Made by a program: the position numbers and the translations under genes
Assembly: GCF_050436995.1 (NCBI RefSeq)
Contig: NC_134745.1
Location: 10,850,001 to 10,914,000, forward strand
DNA: 64,000 bases
Origin: Anticarsia gemmatalis
Taxonomy: Eukaryota > Arthropoda > Insecta > Lepidoptera > Erebidae
Direction: 5' to 3'
The notes under the pieces: generated by a model
Told to the model about the DNA's origin: nothing
Databases searched by the model: none
What the model saw: only the letters and a program-made list of their open reading frames with translations
Part shown: positions 1 through 12,651 of the stretch, in pieces
How the letters are laid out: every line of letters starts with the position of its first letter
Position numbering within the stretch: the stretch's first letter is position 1

Positions 1-3000
1 TATGTCTATCTATCTATCCTGGTGGATTATTTCGTACATAAGAGATATTAAAACTTTTTAACTACAAGAAGAGATGCATTGTAGATGTTTATACATACTG
101 CATCTAGTCCAGACTACTGTAGACTACAAGGTAGGGAGTTAGGTAAAGGTAAAAGAAGATCACAGATATTGAACAAAAGATTTTCCTGAAAAATGTATAT
201 TTAACGTTCTCCTTTGATGCTTCGTGCATGTTGGAATAAAAGAAAAGCAATATTCTTTATGATTTTCACATGCATGCATGGTAAAGATGTAATTGAACAA
301 GCACATGGTGTGAAGAAAGTAACATTCACTTGAACTTAAGTCAAAAGCCCATAATAACAGTTCTTTTCGATTTATTTGACTGTCTTTTGGGTTCTGTAAT
401 ATACTTACTTGTACAATAGCAGGTAAAAATTAGTCTAGTTTTGAGTATAACAGGTTTTAGTTGACTCTTTATTAATTGGAATAATATTTCGGTAAATTAA
501 AAATTTTTCGAGGCATATAAATAAGAACAGCTTCTTAGCCCAATCTTTTATAGGACCTGCCACGGTGTAAGCAAAGGTTCTATTGAAAAGGCCCATAACG
601 GTCACTCATGCCTCATTATTTAGAAGAGCTAGGTGAAAATTAAAACGATTGAGCCGGCTTAATATTTAAGACTAAACATAGACCGTTGTTGCAAGAACTC
701 CGCTAGAGCTGATGCGCAGAAACTGCCCAATTACTGCGCACCAAAGGCTATAAGTTGTCCAACAATACCAGCGAAGGTTGCAAGGATGGTCTGAAGCCGG
801 CGTCATTTGGCGAGTTACCATGAGGCCTAGTTAACCTGCGCTCGAGGCACATCGTCCGTCAGGCGGGACGAACAAGGCTCTCACAAAAATTACATAGCGC
901 CGCACAACAACCGCGCCGGCTAAGTACTCGAGCTGCGATTTATTTATTTCACTTAAAGTGCGTCGTAAACGTTGTAAGCGGTGCACTGAACACCGACGAC
1001 ATGAGACGAACGCCGCTACATTCATTTATCGCGGATAAATGAATTTACTAACGTGTATAAAGTTATGGACTTTATTGTTATGGACTGGGGACTTTAATGC
1101 CTGAATAATAGTTACCTAGGTTATATTCTATTCTATTAAAAACCATTGTTTCAAATGAAGTATAGTTAATTTCAATCCTTTAAAATATCAAACTATTATT
1201 TCCCAGTAATTTGGATTGTAACAAGAAAGCAATACGTCGTATTAGAACAATTTACCTCTCCATAATCACTAAAGGGAAGATAATTTCAGTTTTGAGATAT
1301 GCCGGCGCATAGCGAGGCCCTCGCAGACGTGTCGGCGCAGCCAGACAGGGACAGAGTATATGAAACAGAAAGAGACACCGTACTCGAAAATTATACCCTC
1401 ATCGTCTTTTTCTTTACTGCAATTAATGCAGACGATGATTGTAGAAATTATGGCCAGTTTGTTTGTGATCTTATTAGTTTAAAGTTGTGGAAACCAGCTT
1501 TAATTAGTATCTCGGTTTCTTAAGATGATAGTTTTATTTTATTGTCGGGGAGTTCTTAATTCGTTACAATAAAATTTGTTTTATAATTTACTTAAATGTA
1601 ATGGAAAAATACTATTGTTAATATTATATATCCTATTACGCGTATAAAGCGTGTTCGTCTCCATTTGACATGGTTGCACCTGCGAGCATGCTCACGGTGT
1701 AATTCTTTATCGCTTTGCGTATTTGAATAACACATAGAGGCCTTTCAGCTGTCCATCGTTAATAAAGTGATATACGGTTTATTTGCTACACATAAAAGGA
1801 TACTTTTACTTCAATAAATCGAAAGAATAGTTATGAAAGTAAAATTGAGTGGCTGATCATAGAGTTTATACACTATTTCATCGATAGACACGAACCAAAG
1901 AAAACTTTTATAGACATTATAAACTTAAGTTGAGCACTAAACGTTTGGCTAATGCTTCATAGATTACAATGCCAATCAGTTGATTCATCGGTTCATACTT
2001 TCATAGTAAAATAGATAAAATACCTATTACTACACCAATGATTGTGGTAACGCGATAACGCGTTTTAGGTAAAAAAAATGCCGAACACCAAACGATTTTA
2101 CTTGAAAAAAATCCGATACCAACTTTTCATTTCATAGATACTTAGCCAGTTTTATGAAAGCTTTACACTGTACAGTAGTGCGATTTTCTTTGGTCGGTAC
2201 AATCGACATTTTAAATTTACTACAAAAATAGTTCCTAGGTTGCCCGCTGGGAGCGTTAATCAGATTTTCGTACAAAATTGACTTCGCTCGCTAGTAGTCG
2301 AGAGTCGATACTGGTACAGAACCGCGTTACAGCAGTTATTTATTCATACTAAAGTATTAACGTAGACATATCTCACGACTAATGTTTTGACTAATCAAGT
2401 TATGTTACAAAAAGCTCCCAATATAACTTAGTATTATCCATCTAAGTATAAGCGCGCATTAAGCAGAGTGCTTGCATCCCGCCCCGCGTTTACCGCGCAC
2501 TAATGAGCACTCACTTGACGTGATGGATGAGCGCCAAACACCCAAATCTGTTTGATTAGCCGTGCTTTGTACCCTCGTTTGGTAACGCTGATCTAAAGAT
2601 GAGGTCATATGTTTGTACTAAGATGACAGTTATTCGATACTATCGAGTATCTGTCAAATTAGATCAATCGATGGAAAAAATAATATAAGTAAATAAAAAT
2701 CATTGTTTCCTTCCTTTAAGTACCGTTGACTGATGATCCAATAATAACCACGCGCTTAATTTATTTTTTTAGAAATATTATTTACTAACTGTAACATAGT
2801 TTTAATTTTAAAATTCATTTAAAAAACAGTCAGTAGCGTCCCTATAAAATGAAGTATGTACCTACCTAAGTACAAGTACCTACAAACAAAAGTTAAATTA
2901 ACTGTTTAACTTAACGTTATTTTACAATTATTTTATGTTAATATTTGGCTAAAATCAATAACTAAATTGACATTCTCGTACAACTATATACTATAACAGT

Positions 3001-6000
3001 ACGATTTATTAATAACAATATAAGGATAATTTTGTTCAGTGTGTACATGCCTTAATGACGTTTACTGTCGTGAGTATTCTTTTTTATTTGTCTTACTTTG
3101 ATTGTCTTTGATGTTATTTGTTTTTTAACATTATATCGTTAGTGTTTGAGCAGGTACAGCGGCCATTACAAACGATTTAATTTTGAAAATAAACAAGATT
3201 CAATTAATCTACGCCTAATCCACGTACAGATATTTAAGTAAGTACCAATTTACTTTGTAGATCTCAAATTGCAACTTTATTCAGGGTTATAATTACTTAA
3301 CTTATTTATTCAAAACGCTTTGGATCAATAAAAATAACATAAAAAGTACGAAGATAGTACCTATACGTCGAAAAAATCTTAATTTGACATAAGATATACT
3401 AACGCCATCTGTTATTGAGTAGGCACATTAACTTGTCCTCCATTCTTCCCATCACATATGAAAAAAAACTCACAATTAATAAAACATGAAAGCCGAAAAC
3501 GTTTCCGTTAAATTAAATTACATTCCATTTACAATGTTGTACAACAGCGGATTACAATCAATTTGCCACGTTGCGACTATTCACCCCTTTGGCATTGTGG
3601 TGTCGCTTGTCCCCTCTAGCAAGAGAGACAATATGGTGTGACGCTGAATTCGCGTCACGCCGACTTCTCGACTATACTCGTAATCGTGGGGGACGAACCG
3701 CGTTTGTCATCCTACCCCCAAACACCGCACACAAACTATTATCTCCTTTAATACCCACAAGTCATAGCCTATTTTCCTTCAGCAAAAATTCTGCAAGCAT
3801 CATAAATTTTATAGCATTTTAATACAGCCATAACAATAATAGGGTAAATGTTTTGGTAAGCCATAAATAAATTGAATTACGTCCCGCTGAGAGAAGACAA
3901 ATTCGGTGACACAATTTAATGTTGTTAATAAAACATCATTTTGACAATATCCTGGAAAAGGACAACTAATAAATAATGTTCACGATGCTTGCTTTTGTTA
4001 AGTATCGACAGAAAGCAATTAAGTTTAATAGCATTTTTATTCGCAAACAAATATGAAAAAGGAATATCGCAAACGACTTTTCAATCATTGTTGTATTGGC
4101 TTCGGAGAATTAAAAACCTTCACAAAATGTGCGATGCAAAACTGCAAGCAATGCATACCTAAGTGTCTGATATACAAGACTTAAATTTGATAGATCCATC
4201 GAGTCAATTCTCTTGAATCTAAACAAGATATTTAATAAATAACACTCAGGTAAGCAATATCCTGAGATGTTTCTATGCAAATATGTAGCAACACTATAAT
4301 TACGATATTTACCATCGGTACTGACAGCTGCGTCTTAAATGAACATCGCCGTGAACACACCTTTACTAGTTATTTAAGGAAAACATAAACAGAATTATAA
4401 AAGCAAACATTTATTGTAGTAGGACATTGCAGACGGACGCTCAGACATGGAACACGACAGAAAACAATCGCAGTGTTTACTTGGCGGGCCTAATGGGCCA
4501 TTAGCCGGCCTCGTACGGCGCAGCACGCGAGCGCTTTAGATAACACCCTAATTGACGACTTATTACTATAAACTTGCTTACAACAACGTACAATTAAAAC
4601 TTATTGTTTTTCTGCAATGTCGTATAGTTCTCGTCACCTGTTTATGTATAAGGTCAATTGCAGAAAAAGGCGAATAAAAATCGATTAAGAAAATGGAGTT
4701 TTCCTAAGCTTAAGTATCATTTATCTGAATAACTATCCAGTGCTAAAGCGACGAGTTCTTTTTTGAAATTTCATTTAAAAATACACAATACAGTCATATT
4801 TATCTTCCCAAAGCTACCATAAAAAGGGATAATAAAAGTTTAAATATGTACTTATAGGTGAAACAATAAATCGAGCAGATTTATGCGGGCGCCATAAACG
4901 TCTTCCCTCGCACAAGTAAAGTGTGAAGTGTTGTTAGCGGTTATATCGCACAAACGTGGGATATTTATTTAAGAGCAGCGAGCGAGGCGGGCGCGGACAA
5001 GCAAACTGTGCACTCACAAAGGAAATGGCCCAAAACTAATGTGGACTTGTGCCGATATTGTGTGGCTACCACCCGCCCACGCTCACCCTTCACAAGAACG
5101 ATGACGCGCTGGAAAAGCCACGCGAAATTCTTCAAAATTTACCATTTACCACTAATACTAATTTTATAAAACCGACATCTATCTACTACACCTTAAAAAA
5201 CAAATTTTCTAAGATCTGGAGTATCGCGGTAACTGGGAAATATGACTTCAATGTATAATGTTATCAGGTAGATATTACTTACTTTTCCCAGTAAAGGTGT
5301 CAGAGGTGAAAACTGTAGGCGATGTCGTGCGAGTTCTGAAACAATCAGTTGCATCGGGTTAAACCGCAGCTTGACCTGACACACTTAACTCAAAGGTTTC
5401 GTAGATACTTAGAGCTACTGTAAAGCCTACAAACTTATTTAATGCTTATAACTTAAGTAGTTTGCGTTACTTTTTGCACAACCTTAAATGCAGCCATTTG
5501 AAATATGCTCATAGCTGATCGACCGCAAACCTGTTTCTTGATTAAAGGATCTTGATGGTAAAGAAAATGTATTTTGTAAATATAAAATTTACTACAGCTA
5601 TCATCGTTATTGGTGCTACTCATCGCGTCGTAAAACAAAATGGAGCTATATCAAAATTGTGAAGGAAATCCGCGTAAATCGGCCGAAGTCTTCGGTGGAA
5701 GTTTTTACGAGCTTGTAGCTTTAGTGAGAATTTAGTGAACCAATATTTACCGGGCCCGGAGTGTTGCCTTCTCCCGGCAAATGTTCCGGAACCCTCCGGA
5801 AATAAAGTGAGCAGCAATTTGCTCGATTACTTACTTTAGATGAAATATTTGCGCGTTCTGCTCGGTGCTCTACGTGAGCTTTGTGCGAATAGAGTGCTGG
5901 TATTATTTAGAAATACGTTACCTACTTCATTATGGATTAGACCTACGCTAGTTTCTTATCACGTGTAATTTAACTGCCGGAATAAAGTGAATAGATACAG

Positions 6001-8500
6001 ACTTTTATAATATTAATATTTTTTTTACTTATCTTTTGTCGCATCGTTTCGGTCGTGACTCCAACAGCCTATTATACCTATGTAGTTCGTATGAAAAATT
6101 ATTAACGACCTACCAACTAAAATATTGTACATTTTTATTACTCTTATGTATATTTTCTACATTGTATTACTATAATTAAAAGTAAAGTAATTAAACAAAC
6201 CATTTTTTAATTCTCACACATTCACTTTATTACTTTGAGCTGACATTATCAAAGGAAATTAATCAGGCTTTGCATACATCGCTGCTTTTGAATTGTGGGT
6301 GAGTTTTAGTTTGGGGATAATGTGGGTAATGTATAGGGTGTAAGGTGAGGTATCTGCACAGTTAGCGATGCAAAACAAGCAACTCACACATGTGCAACAA
6401 TTTTAATTGACGACGTGACTACGTGCCCGCGCTGTGTTTATTCATTACAGTAATGAATGACTTTTACCGGTATTAGGTACGAGCCGGTCGGCTGTAATTA
6501 TGTTACATTAGCCACCATTATCGCTTACTGTGCGCTATCAATTTAATTCAATGCCGTTTGAGCAAACTGCCGTTGATGCTACCGAGATGTAGTAGATAGA
6601 CATACATGTATTATGTGCTACCAACTTGTTATGTAAAGTATCGTTATACCTACTTGTTCTATGTGCTTAATGTAAACTTAGTTAATAGAGGTAAGTTTTA
6701 CAATCGTATGTTAAACGTAATAAGTAGGTAAGTATACCCAAAATAGATTCTATCCACTTACTCACGAGGTAAATAAATGATTGGTGATTGGTCAAAACCC
6801 TAGCGTATTTTAATTAATGTTAGTAACTTGAAAAAATTAAAGCCAATCATCCAGTAAATAAGGGTAATAAGAATTCTTACAATCATATACCTAAATTACC
6901 TGGATCAGTCGGTTACTATTTAGTAATTAACTGAAAATGTTACTATGCACCAAGTTATTCAAATAAAAAAATTGGTAGAGGTTTAACGGAATCAGCCGTA
7001 GTGTGGTAAGGAAAGGTATTGAAGTAAACAGTTCTTCAGCAGAAAGCTATAAACAGTTACCCTCACCGCTGCACCGCACGCATGAAACAAAGGAAGCAAT
7101 GCGATGTGGTCGCGTCCGTCTGCTCGTCGTCATTAGCACTAATAACTCCATACGTTGCAACGTGACGTCCTTGCGGTTGCCGGAGGAAACTCCCTTTGAG
7201 ACTCGAAGCCTCCTAATAATTCTATCAATAGGTGCATCGTTGCGGTCAATGTGGTAATAGTGGCCGTAGAAAATGTTTGGAATGCTCGTCTATAACAATT
7301 GACACAGGAAGCGTTCGCCTTCGCCGGCTGCCGCGCAATTTAATGCGGTCAAGTGGGGTGCGTAAAACATGTGTAGCCTCTTCAACGCTTGTTACAGTTT
7401 TAGTAATTGTCTAATTTTTAGCACTGTTCGCCAGCGATATTTGTGGCGCCCGGTCGTTACGTAAAAACTGCTATTAACTTTATAAAGGATGTGCATATTA
7501 AAGCTGGAGCAATTTTATACTTATCGTTTGTATATTATTTTACATATCAATACCTATATGTTATCATGTCATTACGAACATAATGTTAATATGGCTACAT
7601 TTTCTACTTACGAATTATCATCTACTTAAATGTGAAAATGGCTCCTTTTAATATTATTCTTACATTTTGCGATTGCCTGACCTGCGAGACCAGTATTTAT
7701 TTTCACTGAAGTACCTACCTAGTAGGTAGGTAGGTATATGAAACTGCCTATCACGAAGTCTTGGAAACACTTTCCGGATTTGGAAAACAAACGTTATAAT
7801 TTTCCGATTTGTTCCGAAGACGAGTTGATGCAGTCGATAAGATACCCTACCTTCAGGTTAGAAAGAGACGTGGTATTCAACTTGACTTTTTCGCTTTAAC
7901 GAAATCACGCAGCTGAGAGGTTTTAATGATTAACATACAGAATAAATAAGATCCAGTTGCTTCCAGTAAAGTTATATACGTACTGTTACCATGGCACTTT
8001 TTAATCTAAGTTGTGCAATGTCTAGGCAATGAAAGTTATATTTAGGAACAAGCGCAGCAGAGCTTCAGTAATAAACACACATCTCGCAGTCGTAAAACAA
8101 TGACAGTAACAAGGAACAAAATGTACGATAGTTTAATGAAAAAAACACACTGATAATGTACTAGTGTCGTTGACTATAAGTCTTATCGCTCCCGTATGAC
8201 GTAATCGACACATTTGCAATGAGAACAAAATGATTCTGACAGATCATTTTAATAAGAACTCCAGCTCCAGCTCTCAGAAAGTATGAAATACATTTTTTCT
8301 AAAATAAGTAGGTATCCATAGATAAAGTGAATATTAAACACTATTCTATTTGACTCTAGTTATTTGACTGTAGTTTATTGTCATTCTTGAGCACTTACAG
8401 GGGTTATAAAAAATTGTATATTGTTTGATATCAAAGCTTTTGCTCTTTGTTTTATTAAGCAATTATAAGTCAATTTGTGTAGAATTTATAGATTAAATAT
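1..8500. other. Intergenic region, no supported gene
   Basis: AT-rich DNA with frequent stops in all frames. Short open frames exist (for example 1299-1523 on + and 831-1025 on -) but none shows a recognisable domain or a convincing exon pair. The segment contains one MITE copy near 2169-2333 and small GC-richer patches near 830-1020, 2460-2510, 4480-4530 and 7290-7340 that might be regulatory. I see no tRNA or rRNA gene here. Confidence 0.6.
2169..2333 (+). mobile_element. MITE-like element, copy 1 of 4
   Basis: About 165 bp of non-coding sequence that aligns by eye with segments at 29343-29512, 42685-42845 and (inverted) 56159-56336. Shared blocks are a GCGATT..CT end, a block reading ACATTTTAAA, a central AAAATAGTTCC, and CAGATTTTCRT followed by a TCGMTMGCTAG-like block. 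It ends in CCGCGTTAC, the counterpart of GTARCGCGATT at the other end. No coding capacity, so a non-autonomous DNA transposon is the best reading; the superfamily is not determined. Confidence 0.6.
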
Positions 8501-8527
8501 AAGAAAAATACAATTATTATGAAAAGT

Positions 8528-8533
8528 TTTATT
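8528..8533 (-). other. Candidate polyadenylation signal of the CRTAP-like gene
   Basis: TTTATT on the + strand is AATAAA on the - strand, about 205 bases downstream of the stop codon of the CRTAP-like gene. It is the closest canonical hexamer I noticed in the right orientation. Position and motif only; the cleavage site is not shown. Confidence 0.45.
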
Positions 8534-8738
8534 GCATTAAATTCATATTAAAAATATAAAATCTTTGGCTTAACATTTAGTTACTTACATCTAGTTATGG
8601 CAAAATAAGGCACATGTCATGTATAAGTATACAAAAAAAGAACAGTAACTATAAAAATTATTAGTAATTCTTAGTTTCACTAATTAGTACACAGTAAAAT
8701 ATGTAAAAAAACATACTTAAGATCTTGTAAACAGCCAT

Positions 8739-9839
8739 TTACTTTTTAGTAGAGTCAGGGTCAACTTTATCTTTATTTTCCTTGTGAAAAAAACGCAACA
8801 AATCCTTTTCATACTTGTCTCGCTTGAAATAATATTCAACATCTGATCTGCTCGCTGTAGCTTTCTTCTTAGTAAGTTCAGTATAAAATTTATCATTTGC
8901 TAACATATCTTCATCTTCAGGCAGCAGAACCAATCCGCTGGCTACAGCTTCAGCTGCTAAATCATTCTTTTCAAGATTATAATAAGATATTTGTAAATAG
9001 TTAAGTATATCAGCAAGGAATTCTACACCAGATTTATATTTCATGATTTTCAGCTTGTCCTGGCAATGCTGTCTGCAGTGTAGTAATGATGCCATATTGT
9101 TAGACAAGGTTATGACAAATTCTGAGGACCATTCCTGCCCCGGCTGTCTCTCACACTCTACACGGCAAATGTTTTCAGAAGAAATATAGTCCTTGATGAC
9201 TTCTTCCATGCTAGCGACAGTCTCTGCCCAGTTTTTCTTCTCATAAGACTCTTTACCCAAACTGTATAGCAGAACATAATCATCTCCTTCATAGTCTACT
9301 ATTTCATTAGGGTCCACCTGTGGTTGTTCTGTGTAGAACTTCACATTGGCCAACATAATCTCATCATCAGGGTGGGCTACCAAGTATGTGTAAGCAGCTG
9401 AGGCAGCTTTCATGTTCATGTTCATTTGATGGTAACAAATGTGAAGATATCCATAAGGCTTTTTAGCTTGCATTGCATTTATGTAAAATTCTTCAGGATT
9501 GCTTTTGAGATTCACTCCTGCATATCCAGTTTTCCGGCAGCTATTTATACAATTTCGCTTATTGAAGTATGCTTCATAAATTTGAAGGTCGTCGATGTTT
9601 TCTTCCACTCGACGTTCAAACTTTACTGCATTACATTTTAGTCGACAATTAAACTCAACTGACCTGTACAGTCTGTAGATATGTAACGATTCTTCAAATT
9701 TTTCAATACACCGCGACCATCTTTCTTCTGTATACGCTTTTAATCCTTTTTCGTAGGTTTGATCTAATGAAGCAGGTGTGATACAGTCACAATACCAAAC
9801 CATTCCAGCAATTACCAAAAATAATAACTGATAATTCAT
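8739..9839 (-). CDS. CRTAP/leprecan-family (cartilage-associated protein-like) protein, intronless
   Basis: A single uninterrupted frame of 366 codons. Residues 1-20 are hydrophobic and look like a signal peptide, placing the protein in the secretory pathway. Four CxxxC motifs (C65-C69, C97-C101, C225-C229, C255-C259) fall in two internally similar halves, each with a TPR-like stretch and a related block (HPDDEIMLANVKFYTEQ and LPEDEDMLANDKFYTEL). This arrangement is that of the leprecan family: CRTAP, SC65/P3H4 and the N-terminal part of prolyl 3-hydroxylases. No 2-oxoglutarate oxygenase domain follows, so it is CRTAP-like rather than an enzyme. In vertebrates CRTAP is a helper of prolyl 3-hydroxylase 1 and cyclophilin B in collagen maturation; the same role here is inferred. 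There is no KDEL end, as in vertebrate CRTAP. The C-terminus is lysine-rich. It is divergent from the release factor gene, with about 830 bp between start codons. Confidence 0.85.
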   Translation of the reverse strand: MNYQLLFLVIAGMVWYCDCITPASLDQTYEKGLKAYTEERWSRCIEKFEESLHIYRLYRSVEFNCRLKCNAVKFERRVEENIDDLQIYEAYFNKRNCINSCRKTGYAGVNLKSNPEEFYINAMQAKKPYGYLHICYHQMNMNMKAASAAYTYLVAHPDDEIMLANVKFYTEQPQVDPNEIVDYEGDDYVLLYSLGKESYEKKNWAETVASMEEVIKDYISSENICRVECERQPGQEWSSEFVITLSNNMASLLHCRQHCQDKLKIMKYKSGVEFLADILNYLQISYYNLEKNDLAAEAVASGLVLLPEDEDMLANDKFYTELTKKKATASRSDVEYYFKRDKYEKDLLRFFHKENKDKVDPDSTKK

Positions 9840-10671
9840 CTTCGCTGTTAATTTTAGTTTTTGTTTAATTGGGCTGAAATTTTTCTAAAGTTTAATTACG
9901 CCACAAGACACTTCGATTTGCTTAAATCGACATAATACAATATGGTTAGTAAAATTATGGTTGAATCCACGACCTATTTAAGAGTTCAGTTCAGGAACTA
10001 ACTTCAAATGACCCCGGCTAACCCCGGCAAAATTTGATTTGACATAGGTGATTTTAAAACTAGTAACCCAGAAATGTTTCTTGGGAACAAATATTTTATT
10101 TCACGTTTTTTTTTATATAAATAGAATAGCCTCTTAATTTAACATTTTCGCTTTCCATAACTTTAGGTGCAGTTTAAATCAGGATCGTTTATTTGTGGTG
10201 TACATAATAATATGGGTAACCCTGCTAGAAATTTGTTTTGGTGCGACATCTATTGTCTAAGTAAGTATTTACAAGTAATAATAAGTCTACTCGACAATAG
10301 ATGTCATTACATAAAAATCATAAATATATATTCCACACTGCGATAGATGTCACTACTAGTAAATTACTTACGAAAAACCAATGAGACTTTTATTATAAAT
10401 TTAAACAAAAAAAAACTAGCATATTTTTCAAAATTTCATATCTATTTATACTTTATTCATTGTCTTAATAGTTTTAATTAAGTGCTTACTGATTTTCTAA
10501 GTGCTAAAGTTAAGTGCTTCCTACGCAAAGCTCGTTAATCGTTACAACACTATCTGTCATAAATGTTATGTCATACTCTTGGTCAGCTGCTGTCAACTGT
10601 CATTAAGTGTTATTGGTCGGCTTACTGTAAATAACCTGAAACCAATATTAATTCAATTATACGAAGCTACT
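9840..10671. promoter_or_regulatory. Shared divergent promoter region
   Basis: Roughly 830 bp separate the start codons of the CRTAP-like gene (-) and the release factor gene (+), so both promoters and 5' untranslated regions must lie here. The segment contains a perfect 13-bp inverted repeat (10245-10257 and 10293-10305) and a third related block, GATAGATGTC, near 10342. No clear TATA box was assigned. Function is inferred from position. Confidence 0.5.
10245..10305. repeat. 13-bp perfect inverted repeat in the divergent promoter
   Basis: GACATCTATTGTC at 10245-10257 and its exact reverse complement GACAATAGATGTC at 10293-10305, with a 35-bp spacer. A weaker third copy follows about 40 bp later. 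It could be the remains of a MITE end or a paired binding site; the sequence does not decide. Confidence 0.6.
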
Positions 10672-12085
10672 ATGTCGCTCTCAAGGATACTATTATTTCA
10701 GTCGTTATTTAAATCTGGGAAACATGCTTTGCTTACAAAGTGCTATTCACAAAACAGTGTCAATTTATCAGATCCTATCGTTCAGACGTACCTGAAGTAT
10801 TTATTGATAGAACATGAAGATCTTCAGACGAAACCGAAAAGGTCAAATGAGGATACCAGACGCCTTCATGAAATTAAGCCAGTAGTAAGTGTTCTAGAAC
10901 AAAGAATCGCTTTATACGACAGCATAGAATCTCTCAAAGAGTTGAACAAGAAGGAGGGTGACCAAGAGATGAAGAAAATGATAAAGGAAGAAGCTCAGAT
11001 ATACTTGAAACGTTTGAATGAAATAGATTCTGAGCTACAGTCTACTCTAGTTGAACCAGCGCTTACAGAAGGTGGAGTGTTGTTAGAAGTGACAGCTGGA
11101 GCTGGTGGTCAAGAGGCCATGTTGTTTGCACGTGAGCTGTTTGACATGTACCATTCACATGCTCAATACAAAGAATGGCAAGTTGACATAGCCTCAGTGG
11201 AGGAGTCTGACATGGGTGGTGTGAGGAAAGCCTCAATGCTTGTACAAGGTTATGGAGTGCCTGAACTGATGAAGATTGAAGCTGGTGTACACCGTGTTCA
11301 AAGGATCCCTGCTACAGAGAAGGGTGGACGTATTCACACAAGTACTGTGTCCGTGGCTGTCCTCCCTCAGCCAACAGACATTGAAGTAAATATTTCTGAT
11401 CGAGATGTTATTATTGAAACTAAAAGGGCAAGCGGTGCTGGCGGCCAGCATGTGAACACTACTGACAGTGCAGTGCGCATTGTACACACACCCACAGGCA
11501 CTGTGGTTGAATGCCAAGAAGGTAGATCACAGATTAAAAACAAACAGATTGCTTTGCAAAAGTTGAGAACTTTGCTATTGGAGAAACAAATAGCTGAGCA
11601 GTCATCAAAAATAAATAGTGAGAGAAAAGCACAGGTAAGAAAACCAACCTACTATCTATCAAACAATAATTTTTACACAAGACACTTGATTCTATATGTA
11701 TATGACTTAGTCAACATGAAAAGATTTTTTAGGTTACCTATAAGCTATCTGAATGGCCATCAGTATGCCCATTTTCATCCTGACAGACTTTAGTGTGATA
11801 TAGATAGAAGTAGCATATATTCTTACTTTAATTCCCATTATTTAATTTCAGATTGGCTCAAGTAATAGAAACGAGAAGATCCGAACATACAATTATCCCC
11901 AGGATCGTGTAACAGAGCACCGTGAAGGAGGCGGCACAGTACACAACTTGAAGGGATTCATGGAAGGTGGGGAACCACTGGAAAAGCTGCATGAAAGTCT
12001 ACTCAATCAACAGAGACATCAAATACTTATGGAGGAAATTCAAGAGTTTGTTAAAAAGCATAATATTAACACCTCAACCAGCTAA
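10672..12085 (+). CDS. Mitochondrial class-I peptide chain release factor (mtRF1a/MTRF1L-like)
   Basis: Two exons, 10672-11634 and 11852-12085, join in phase 0 across a GTAAGA...TTTCAG intron and give 398 residues. The protein recognises stop codons on the mitochondrial ribosome and triggers release of the peptide. Evidence: the GGQ catalytic motif at residues 257-259 (11440-11448) in the context GAGGQHVN, the codon-recognition tripeptide PAT at residues 213-215 after HRVQRI, and the domain-3 block NYPQDRVTEHR in exon 2. The PAT loop is of bacterial RF1/mtRF1a type, implying UAA and UAG reading. The start chosen is ATG 10672, followed by a basic, hydroxylated N-terminus typical of a mitochondrial targeting peptide; the open frame runs further upstream to 10501 but without leader character. 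Length is normal for the family. Reading through the exon 1 donor hits a stop at 11793, which is not the real end. Confidence 0.93.
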
Positions 12086-12158
12086 GTGAAATTATGTCCA
12101 TGTTTTACTGTAAATAGTACTATATACTTAGTATATGTAATTGTTGAGTTATCTTAGT

Positions 12159-12164
12159 AATAAA
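12159..12164 (+). other. Candidate polyadenylation signal of the release factor gene
   Basis: AATAAA lies 74 bases downstream of the release factor stop codon, at a normal distance for a short 3' untranslated region. Confidence 0.6.
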
Positions 12165-12192
12165 AAGCCAGTAAATATTATTACAATAAGTA

Positions 12193-12651
12193 TTTATTTT
12201 GTACCAAACAAACAATCACATTTCAGTAATTAAGTAAATATTTCACATCTAAGAAGTTATACATAAATGACAGAGATTCAAAGTACTAAATCCTAAAAAT
12301 TTTAAATAGACCATTCAGCATTGAAATACTGTAGCAAAGATACTTAAATAATGATAATAAAATTTAAATTTTAAAACATTTGTCTATGGATCTTGTATAA
12401 AGTGTCCATCCCAATAAATAATTCACCAGCAGGACGGAGCAAAGGTAACCATTAATATAACTATAATATAACTAAACTGATCAAATATCAACAGACATTA
12501 AATAATGTGAGAAGCCAATTCAATACAAAAGCTAAACATTATATTCAAATATCTTATTCAGATAATTATTTATAATTATTTGACATTTTAACACTATGCT
12601 TCATAGAAACATGGGGTAGTTCCTTTCACTGATATGACTATTCTCTTTATT
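12193..12651 (-). other. Candidate polyadenylation signals of calcium channel alpha2/delta copy A
   Basis: Two TTTATT hexamers on the + strand (AATAAA on the - strand) were seen downstream of the copy A stop codon: 12646-12651 and 12193-12198. If the distal one is used, the 3' untranslated region would reach the end of the convergent release factor transcript. Which one is used cannot be told from sequence. Confidence 0.35.

Noticed and set aside
1299..1523. Possible coding exon with relatively high GC
   Set aside because: It starts with ATG and an acceptor-like TTTCAG precedes it, but no donor, partner exon or known domain was found in either plausible frame.
5193..5384. 63-codon open frame on the - strand near 5.3 kb
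   Set aside because: No recognisable motif, no splice signals linking it to another exon, and an overlapping + strand frame of similar size.
11635..11793. Open reading continuing past 11634 in the release factor gene
   Set aside because: It reads into the intron. The GTAAGA donor and the exon at 11852-12085, which carries the conserved C-terminal domain, show the true course.
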